A stretch of 64,000 nt of DNA from Planctomycetota bacterium (GTDB lineage: Bacteria > Planctomycetota > PUPC01 > DSUN01), in the NCBI GenBank assembly GCA_035384565.1, contig DAOOIT010000028.1, forward strand, positions 9,312 to 73,311. The letters run 5' to 3'. The stretch's first letter is position 1. Every line of letters begins with the position of its first letter. Positions 57,830-64,000 of the stretch are shown here, piece by piece. Both the position numbers and the translations under genes were made by a program. A model generated the notes under the pieces. The model was given only the letters and a program-made list of their open reading frames with translations. It searched no databases and was not told the origin of the DNA.

Positions 57830-60613
57830 ATGAACCGGCGGGCTTGGGGCATCTTGCCGTGGGTGGTATTCGCGGGGGCCGCCGCCCTCGCAGACCTGGT
57901 GACGCTGAAGAATGGCGAAATCCTGGAGGGCAAGGCCCGCCAGTGGGGCGAGCGTGTGCTCTTCTGGGACCGCTATGGCGAGGAGCACAACTTCCACCGC
58001 GAGGAGGTCCGCAGCGTCCAGTACCAGCGCCGCCCCGAGGCACTGGCCAAGCCCAACCTGCCCGACCTCACGGTGCGCTACATCGAGCGCCTGCCGCGCG
58101 ACCCCGGCTTCCACGGCGGCTTCGTGCAATACGACCTGCCGGGGAAGAAGGACCTCGGCGTCCTCAAGCCCGAGGCGGCGAACTACCAGCTCCACCGCAA
58201 GCCCGGCGAGAAGGTCACCTTCATCGTCCACATCCTCAACGCCGGCCCGGCGCCCGCCGGCGCGTTCGGCTACCGCATCTCGATTGACGACAAGCCGGTC
58301 GCCACGGCGACCCTCCCCGGCCTCAAGCCCGCGGAGGAGAAGCTGGTTGAAGTGCCGTGGACCTGGCAGACCGGCCAGCACGAGATCAAGGTGGAGCTGG
58401 ACCCCGAGGGCAAGCTCAAGGAGATCACGAAGCTCAACAACACCTTCGCCGACCCCATCCGCGCCCTCACCTTCTTCTTCGCCGTCCACAAGACCACCTA
58501 CGACACCTTCTCCCAGGTGCTCAATGTGGTGGACAGCTTCAACTTCGAGGACTGGGCGCAGTACCACGTCCACATGATGAACTACCTGTTCGCCGAGTCG
58601 AAATGGCCCTCGGCCCCGAACGGCATCGCCGAGCGCGTGCGCGTGGACAAGATCATCGTGGTGCCCGAGTGCGACGAGGCTCTCTACGTGAAGGACCAGC
58701 GCCGCAACGGCGACCCCAAGGAGGTCATCGAGTACAACGGCAACTGGAGCTTCGGCAAGAGCGAACTCGACAACACCCGCCGCTGGGCGCTCAGCGTGGA
58801 CTGGGGCCTGCCCCACGAGCTCGGCCACCAGCTCGGTCTCGTGGACATCTATCAACTGAACGTTGACCCCTGGCAGAACCTCGTCCGCCGCGCGGACGGC
58901 ACCTACGCCACGCTCAAGCACTTCTACCCCGCCCCCGCCACGATGATGCACTGGCACGGGCCGCACATCTTCAGCGAGTTCTGCGCCGGCTACCTCAACC
59001 AGACCCTCGGCCGCCCCCGCGGCTACTTCGGCGACTACTACTACGACGTCCCCGACCAATGCTACCTCAAGGTCTTCAGCATCTCGGGCAAGCCCGTGCC
59101 TAACGCCAGGATCGAGCTCTACCAGCGCAGCGCCTTCAAGCCCCCGCACCACTTCGTCCACGGCGAACCCGTGAGCCAGGGGCAGACCGATGCGAACGGC
59201 GTGTGGCTCATGCCCAACCGCCCGGCGCCCCACCACAAGACCCTCTCCGGCCCCGACTTCAAGGGCTACGAGCTGAAGGACAACCCGTGGGGCCACATCC
59301 ACGTGGTCGGCTTCAACGCCATGATGCTCGCGCGCGTCGAGGCCGCGGGCCGCGAGGAGTTCTTCTGGCTGCGGCTGTGCGACTTCAACGTGGCCAAGTG
59401 GCGCGGCGCCGAGAAGGAGTACACCCATCCCCTGAGGACCCGATTCCCCGACGCCGGCGCGCCCGAGCCGGCGCGAAAGCTCCTGGCGAACTACAGCATG
59501 CCCCTCGAACGGAAGACGCTGGAGCTGTGGTGGGACCGCAGCCCTTCGCCCGACATCGCCCGCTACAACGTCTACCAGAAGGTCGGCGACGGCGACGAGG
59601 CGGTCGAGCCGTTCCGCCTGGTCGCCATCGTGGACCCCGCCCGCTTCCGTCCCGACCAGCGCATCGGCCACGGCGGCCTCAAGTACCACGAGAAGTTCGA
59701 GGAGCACGGCTTCTACACCCTCGACACCTGGTTCGCCGTCACAGCCGTGGCCGCCGATGGGCGCGAGAGCGGCCTGTCCGAAAGCGTGCACGTGCCCTGG
59801 GTCGGCGAGGGGCGCCGAGCCGCCGTCCTGCCGGACGGCCGCGTCATCTTCTCCGCCGACCGACACCCCAGCCTCTACTGGTCGCCGGGAAACGGCGGCG
59901 TCCGCGAGTTCGGCATCCGCACCACCGAGTTCCCCGTGGACCCGTATGGCCTGTGCGCCGACGGCGATGGCAACCTGGTGGTGACGGACGCCCACAACAA
60001 CCAGGTGCTCGTCTTCGACCCGAAGGGCACCCTGGTGCGCCGCCTCTCCAGGCAGGCCCCGCGCCGCGAGAGCAAGAGCGCCAAGCCCGGCGAGTTCGAC
60101 TGGCCGTGCGACGTGGCCGCCGACGCGGCCGGCAACCTCTACGTCGCCGAGCGCGACAACCACCGCATCCAGGTGCTCGACAAGGCGGGCAAGCCCCTCT
60201 ACACCCTCGGCGGCGACAAGGGCAAGGGCGAGAAGAGCTTCGACAGGCCGACCGCTGTGTCGGTGTGCGGCGATCGCCTCCTCGTCACCGACGAGGGCAA
60301 CCACCGCGTGGCCCTCTACTGGCTCAAGCCCGATGGCCCCGTGTTCGACCGCGACATCACCGAGCTTCGGGCGCCCGACCGCGCGCTCATCACCGCGAAG
60401 GAGAATGTCTACGTCTGCGACGTGGGCGACAATACCCTCAAGGTCTTCGACCGCGGCGGCAAGCTCGTCGCCAAACACGAGGCGCTGGAAGCCGCCTTCG
60501 AGCCCGGCCACGTGAAGCTCGACGGCCCCCGCGGCCTCTGCACCGCCGACGGCCGCTCGGCCTACCTCGTCACCCGGTTCCCCGTGCGCACGCTCAAGAT
60601 CCGACTCGACTGA
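57830..60613 (+). CDS. Exported NHL-repeat protein with HELGH metallopeptidase motif
   Basis: 927 aa. The signal peptide MNRRAWGILPWVVFAGAAAL is followed by a short beta region (LVTLKNGEILEGKARQWGER), then a CARDB-like domain at about 120-200 (GEKVTFIVHILNAGPAPAGA, HEIKVELDPEGKLKEITKLN). A region with LPHELGHQLGLVDIYQL (His329-Glu-Leu-Gly-His333) carries the HExxH zinc motif of metallopeptidases. The C terminus from about 690 has NHL repeats (GLCADGDGNLVVTDAHNNQV, PCDVAADAAGNLYVAERDNH). AAGGAGA precedes the ATG. Whether the HELGH domain is catalytic is not certain. The combination of protease-like site and propeller is unusual. Confidence 0.72.
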   Translation: MNRRAWGILPWVVFAGAAALADLVTLKNGEILEGKARQWGERVLFWDRYGEEHNFHREEVRSVQYQRRPEALAKPNLPDLTVRYIERLPRDPGFHGGFVQYDLPGKKDLGVLKPEAANYQLHRKPGEKVTFIVHILNAGPAPAGAFGYRISIDDKPVATATLPGLKPAEEKLVEVPWTWQTGQHEIKVELDPEGKLKEITKLNNTFADPIRALTFFFAVHKTTYDTFSQVLNVVDSFNFEDWAQYHVHMMNYLFAESKWPSAPNGIAERVRVDKIIVVPECDEALYVKDQRRNGDPKEVIEYNGNWSFGKSELDNTRRWALSVDWGLPHELGHQLGLVDIYQLNVDPWQNLVRRADGTYATLKHFYPAPATMMHWHGPHIFSEFCAGYLNQTLGRPRGYFGDYYYDVPDQCYLKVFSISGKPVPNARIELYQRSAFKPPHHFVHGEPVSQGQTDANGVWLMPNRPAPHHKTLSGPDFKGYELKDNPWGHIHVVGFNAMMLARVEAAGREEFFWLRLCDFNVAKWRGAEKEYTHPLRTRFPDAGAPEPARKLLANYSMPLERKTLELWWDRSPSPDIARYNVYQKVGDGDEAVEPFRLVAIVDPARFRPDQRIGHGGLKYHEKFEEHGFYTLDTWFAVTAVAADGRESGLSESVHVPWVGEGRRAAVLPDGRVIFSADRHPSLYWSPGNGGVREFGIRTTEFPVDPYGLCADGDGNLVVTDAHNNQVLVFDPKGTLVRRLSRQAPRRESKSAKPGEFDWPCDVAADAAGNLYVAERDNHRIQVLDKAGKPLYTLGGDKGKGEKSFDRPTAVSVCGDRLLVTDEGNHRVALYWLKPDGPVFDRDITELRAPDRALITAKENVYVCDVGDNTLKVFDRGGKLVAKHEALEAAFEPGHVKLDGPRGLCTADGRSAYLVTRFPVRTLKIRLD

Positions 60614-60711
60614 TCGCCGGCCCCGCGCCGGACCCCAGGCGTCCTTGACAGCCCCGCGCGAAGCGGCTATGGTAACAAGCGAGCCGGTGTCTGCCGCGCC
60701 AGGAGCGCGCG

Positions 60712-61875
60712 ATGAAGTACGTGGTATACGTAGACGACAACTTCCACCCGGGCGACGAAGAGGAGCGCTACGAGCTCGGCGAGTTCGCCAGCGCGGCCGA
60801 AGCCCTCGCCGCCGCCCGAGGCGTCGTAGACGACTTCCTCGGCCGAGGCTATCGGCCGGGCATGAGCTCCTCCGAGCTCTACGCCGGTTACACCGGCTTC
60901 GGCCAGAATCCCGTCATCCTCTCGGACGACCCCGACTGCCGCTTCTCGGCCTGGGACTACGCGGAGCAGCGCTGCCGCGAGCTGTGCGGCGCGGCACCGG
61001 CCGGCCAAGCCCACAAGCCGACCGAGCACCCCTCGGGCCACCCAGCGCTCCGAGCCGAGCTCGAGGCGGTCTACAACCGCATGGTCGCGGCCCTCAGGAA
61101 CCGCGACAGCCAGGCCCTCCTGGCCACGATGCTGGTCGAGGGCGACTGGGCGCGGGCCGCCGAAGGCGGCGACCTCCAGGCCCAGTTTGCCGAAGCCACC
61201 GAGACCCTCCTCGCGATGACCCCAGAGCTCTCGAAGACCCGCTTCGTCGCCCTCAAGACCGCCGGAGACGACCTGGCCGGCTACTACTGCACCCTGCGCG
61301 ACGCGAGCTTCGTGAACGTGCTGCTGCTCACCTTCGTGCGGGCCGACGGCCGCTGGCGCCTGACGCCCGAGACCCGCTCCTTCTCGTTCACGCCCGAGAA
61401 CGGGCAGGACATTGCGGCCCGCGTGCGCACCCTGATCGAGACCGAACCGATCCTGCGCCTCGTGCCGCCGACTCCGCCGGGCCCGGCGCCCGAGGCCGCC
61501 GGGCCGGACGTCGAGGCCCAAGCCTTCCTCAATGTCGTGGCCTACGGCTATGACCTCGAACTGCGAATCAACGGAACGCCCCTGAGCTTCCGGGGCGGCC
61601 GGTCGCACTCCGCGCTGTTGCTGGGCGCCGCCCCCGGCGCCGAACCCGTCGAGCCCGCCGTCCTGCGCACGGGCATCAACAAGCTCTTCGTCGCCTGCCG
61701 CCGCACGACGGATGCGCCCGCGGCCCGCCTGACCGTGGAACTGCTCGCCCCCCCCGCCAGGCCCTGCTTCCGCCTGGTCACCACGAGGGCCGCGGGCCGA
61801 GTCCACGCCACCTTCGTCCTGCCCGACACCGAGAGCGGCGAGCCCTGCCCCATCGAGATCGAGGATTCGGACTGA
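60712..61875 (+). CDS. Hypothetical protein, three-part soluble protein
   Basis: 387 aa, no signal peptide, CAGGAG seven bases before the ATG. The N-terminal module, KYVVYVDDNFHPGDEEERYE with AAEALAAARGVVDDFLGRGY, is a small alpha/beta domain. The middle (LEAVYNRMVAALRNRDSQAL ... VNVLLLTFVRADGRWRLTPE) has the look of an NTF2/SnoaL-like cone. The C-terminal third is beta-rich (LELRINGTPLSFRGGRSHSA). No family recognised. It precedes a PAS histidine kinase by 33 bases on the same strand, and that kinase overlaps larE, so it may be in the same transcript. Confidence 0.6.
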   Translation: MKYVVYVDDNFHPGDEEERYELGEFASAAEALAAARGVVDDFLGRGYRPGMSSSELYAGYTGFGQNPVILSDDPDCRFSAWDYAEQRCRELCGAAPAGQAHKPTEHPSGHPALRAELEAVYNRMVAALRNRDSQALLATMLVEGDWARAAEGGDLQAQFAEATETLLAMTPELSKTRFVALKTAGDDLAGYYCTLRDASFVNVLLLTFVRADGRWRLTPETRSFSFTPENGQDIAARVRTLIETEPILRLVPPTPPGPAPEAAGPDVEAQAFLNVVAYGYDLELRINGTPLSFRGGRSHSALLLGAAPGAEPVEPAVLRTGINKLFVACRRTTDAPAARLTVELLAPPARPCFRLVTTRAAGRVHATFVLPDTESGEPCPIEIEDSD

Positions 61876-61908
61876 GCCTCTGCATCGCGCCACCCAGGAC
61901 ACCCGCCA

Positions 61909-63099
61909 ATGGCCGAGGAACCGTCGAGCACTGCCCCGCCCCTCACGCACTTCGCCCCCGCGGAACGAGCCTCTGCCGAAGCGCTGCGCCAGGCCGTAGA
62001 CGCCGTCAGCGCCCACCCCGTCATGGACGCCGCCCTGCGGACCTTCAGCGGCATCCTGATGGTGCTCAACGCCCAGCGCCAGATCGTCGCCGTCAACCCC
62101 GAACTCCTGCGCTTCCTCGGCTGCCCGGACCCCGAGGCCACCCTGGGCATGCGGCCCGGCGAGGCGCTCCAGTGCATCCACGCGCGCGACAACCCCCTCG
62201 GCGGCTGCGGCACGGGGCCGGCCTGCCGCTCGTGCGGCGCCGCCGTCGCCATCGTGGCCAGCCTCGAAAGCGACACCGCCGCCGAAGCCGAGTGCCTGCT
62301 CACCGCGCGCACCGCCATCGGACGCGAGGAGCCCTTCGAGTTCCGCGTGCGCGCCGCCCCCATCGAGCTCAACGGCCAGAGGCTGCTGGTCATCTCGCTC
62401 CAGGACATACGCGACCAGAAGCGCCGCGAGGCCCTCGAGGCCGTGTTCCTCCACGACCTGATGAACACGGCGTCGGCCCTCGACGGCACGCTGCGCCTGC
62501 TCGCGCGCTGCGCCCCCGCCGAGCGCGACGAGCTGCTGCGCGACGCCATCGGCATCGCCCGCCGCCTGACCGCCGAGATCGCCGAGCAACAGGACCTCGT
62601 CGAGCTCGAGGCGGGCAGTTTCCGCCCGAGCCTGAGCCACTTGAGCTTGCGGGACGTGCGGGACATGGCCGAGGCCCTTGCGGCTACCCTGGGCTGCGCG
62701 CACGGCAAGTCGCTGAGCTTCAACGCCGAGGACGACGGCCCCACCCTCTTCACCGACCCCACGCTCCTCACCCGCGCGCTCGGCAACCTCCTCAAGAACG
62801 CCTTCGAGGCTACCCCCCCCGGCGGCCAGGTGCTTCTGGCCTGCCGCGGAGAGAACGCACGCGCCGTCCTGGAGGTCTGGAACGCCGCCGCCATTCCGCC
62901 CGCGGTCGCCCTGCGCGTCTTCCAGCGCTACTTCACCACCAAGGGCCGCAAGGGGCGCGGCCTGGGCGCCTATGGCGCCCGGCTCATCGTCGAGCGCTAC
63001 CTGGGCGGACGCCTCACCTTCACCAGCTCAGAGGCCGAGGGCACCACCTTCCGAATCGAGCTCCCCGTCACCCCGCCCGCGATGGACCGCACGACATGA
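61909..63099 (+). CDS. Soluble PAS-domain histidine kinase with Cys-rich PAS
   Basis: 396 aa, no membrane segment. The PAS domain (about 40-165: FSGILMVLNAQRQIVAVNPE) has an insert with Cys-containing segments (LQCIHARDNPLGGCGTGPAC, RSCG) that could bind a metal, Fe-S cluster or redox ligand. The dimerisation helix has VFLHDLMNTASALDGTLRLL (His182, an H-D-L-x-N-x box). The ATPase domain shows NLLKNAFEATPPGG (N box) and GRGLGAYGARLIVERYLGGR (G box). The stop overlaps the larE start (ATGA). No response regulator is adjacent. Confidence 0.85.
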   Translation: MAEEPSSTAPPLTHFAPAERASAEALRQAVDAVSAHPVMDAALRTFSGILMVLNAQRQIVAVNPELLRFLGCPDPEATLGMRPGEALQCIHARDNPLGGCGTGPACRSCGAAVAIVASLESDTAAEAECLLTARTAIGREEPFEFRVRAAPIELNGQRLLVISLQDIRDQKRREALEAVFLHDLMNTASALDGTLRLLARCAPAERDELLRDAIGIARRLTAEIAEQQDLVELEAGSFRPSLSHLSLRDVRDMAEALAATLGCAHGKSLSFNAEDDGPTLFTDPTLLTRALGNLLKNAFEATPPGGQVLLACRGENARAVLEVWNAAAIPPAVALRVFQRYFTTKGRKGRGLGAYGARLIVERYLGGRLTFTSSEAEGTTFRIELPVTPPAMDRTT

Positions 63100-63905
63100 C
63101 GGCCGACCAGAAGCTCCACGCCCTCCGAGCCGCCCTCCGGCAGTCGCGGGCGCTGGCTGTGGCATTCTCAGGGGGAGTGGACAGCTCGCTGCTGCTGAAG
63201 GTGGCCGCCGACGAGCTCGGCGACCGCGCCGTGGCGATCACGGCGCGGGGCGCGATCTACCCCCAGCAGGAGCTGGACTCCGCGGCCGAGCTCGCGCGGG
63301 CGCTCGGCGTGCGCCACGTCTTCGTGGATGTCGAGCCCCTGCGCCTCCCGGAGTTCGTGGCGAACCCGCCCGACCGATGCTATCACTGCAAGCGAGCCGT
63401 ATTCACCCTCATCCTCCAGAAGGCGCGCGAGTTGGGCATCGAGGCTGTGGCCGACGGCTCGAATGCCGACGACGCCGCAGACTGGCGGCCCGGCAGCCGG
63501 GCGACGGCGCAACTGGGGGTGCTCTCGCCCCTGCGCGACGCGGGCCTCACCAAGGCCGAGATTCGCGACCTCTCGCACCGCCTCGGCCTGCCGACCGCCG
63601 ACCTGCCGTCGCGGGCCTGCCTCGCCTCGCGCATCCCCTACGGCACGCCGATCCGCCGCCAAGACCTCGAGCGCGTCGAGCGGGCCGAGGCGGCGCTCGA
63701 GGCCCTGGGCTTCACGGGCCTGCGCGTGCGCCACCACGGCGCCGTGGCCCGCCTCGAGCTGCGCGTGGCCGACCTCCCCCGGGCCGTCGCCCCTGACACC
63801 CGAGAGGCAATCCTCGCCGCGCTCAAGGCCCTGGGCTACCGCTACGTCGCCCTCGACCTCGAGGGGTACCGCACGGGAAGCCTGAACGAGGTTCTCGATC
63901 TCTAG
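63096..63905 (+). CDS. larE: ATP-dependent sacrificial sulfur transferase LarE
   Basis: 269 aa PP-loop enzyme. ALAVAFSGGVDSSLLLKVAA (S25-G-G-V-D-S), FVANPPDRCYHCKRAVFTLI and DLPSRACLASRIPYGTPIRR, with Cys175 at the position of the sacrificial cysteine (Cys176 in Lactiplantibacillus plantarum LarE). LarE adenylates pyridinium-bis-carboxylate mononucleotide and donates sulfur during synthesis of the nickel-pincer cofactor of lactate racemase-like enzymes. No larA, larB or larC is visible in the window. The start overlaps the kinase stop. The TAG stop is the TAG of the CTAG that begins the MITE at 63902. Confidence 0.92.
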   Translation: MTADQKLHALRAALRQSRALAVAFSGGVDSSLLLKVAADELGDRAVAITARGAIYPQQELDSAAELARALGVRHVFVDVEPLRLPEFVANPPDRCYHCKRAVFTLILQKARELGIEAVADGSNADDAADWRPGSRATAQLGVLSPLRDAGLTKAEIRDLSHRLGLPTADLPSRACLASRIPYGTPIRRQDLERVERAEAALEALGFTGLRVRHHGAVARLELRVADLPRAVAPDTREAILAALKALGYRYVALDLEGYRTGSLNEVLDL

Positions 63906-64000
63906 GAGCCTGTCCAAGAATCCCCGTGGGCTGCGTTGCCGGCGCCAGCGGGCTGGATGCGAGGCGCGGCGACGCAGGCGATGCCCTGGAATGCATCGCT
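63902..64000. mobile_element. Second copy of the CTAG MITE (truncated by window end)
   Basis: Begins CTAGGAGCCTGTCCAAGAAT and is identical, over all 99 visible bases, to the reverse complement of 41998-42096. It starts inside the larE stop codon, and about 187 more bases are expected beyond the window if it is full length. Confidence 0.85.

Overview
The window is GC-rich (most third codon positions are G or C), with genes on both strands. It carries no rRNA, no tRNA that I could recognise, no ribosomal or replication genes and no CRISPR array. The gene content resembles a Planctomycetota-like (PVC) heterotroph: Tat-exported Gfo/Idh/MocA oxidoreductases, a DUF1080 protein, secreted HEAT-repeat proteins, an M81 (MlrC-like) peptidase, a URO-D family protein, a large PD40/CxxCH protein of the HZS-alpha-like type, sulfotransferase with PAPS synthesis, NHL/kelch/FG-GAP proteins and heparinase-like and glycosidase-like enzymes. 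Phylum is inferred from content only.

Layout: 0-7 kb, heparinase II/III-like protein, then a discoidin-like protein coupled to an Agl23-like GT39 membrane protein. 7-11.3 kb, a toxin relic, a RelE/ParE TA pair, a Gfo/Idh enzyme, a DUF4258/DUF2283 pair and a DUF1080 protein. 11.3-17 kb (minus), HEAT protein and two tandem Gfo/Idh paralogues. 17-19.5 kb (plus), two unknown exported proteins. 19.5-21.5 kb (minus), M81 peptidase and hicBA. 21.5-26.8 kb (minus), a second HEAT + Gfo/Idh module and an aldo/keto reductase. 26.9-30.2 kb, a kelch-like protein coupled to an unknown Cys-rich protein. 30.4-33.9 kb, an exported unknown, an orphan DNA methyltransferase and vapBC. 34-36.3 kb, a cytoplasmic glycosidase-like protein. 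36.9-39.5 kb, histidine kinase + REC-PAS-HD-GYP pair. 39.5-42.4 kb, FG-GAP protein and a mazEF-like pair interrupted by a mobile element. 42.4-45.7 kb, HD hydrolase, sulfotransferase and bifunctional ATP sulfurylase/APS kinase. 46-50 kb, glycosidase-like protein and amidohydrolase. 50-56 kb (plus), HZS-alpha-like cytochrome-domain protein, URO-D protein, GH-like protein, Cys-rich unknown. 56-57.7 kb, Phd/PIN pair and a membrane protein. 57.8-63.9 kb (plus), HELGH + NHL protein, unknown, PAS histidine kinase and larE.

Most of the enzymes fit catabolism of sulfated or otherwise complex polysaccharides and sugar derivatives (lyase, glycosidases, 3-keto-sugar chemistry by Gfo/Idh and DUF1080 proteins, AKR, carbohydrate-binding folds). 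Toxin-antitoxin modules are scattered between them: six intact or nearly intact, plus one relic.

The most unusual material is repetitive DNA. A 282-bp MITE-like element with CTAG-bounded inverted ends sits in frame inside a mazF gene. A second copy, identical over all 99 visible bases, starts exactly at the larE stop codon. A different CTAG-bounded composite element supplies the stop codon of an amidohydrolase. A separate family of palindromes (core CATACTTGCTCA) occurs three times plus a degenerate copy. REP-like palindromes found between genes also recur in frame inside coding sequences. Finally, Ile-Asp is almost never encoded as ATC-GAY in these genes, although ATC is the usual Ile codon.
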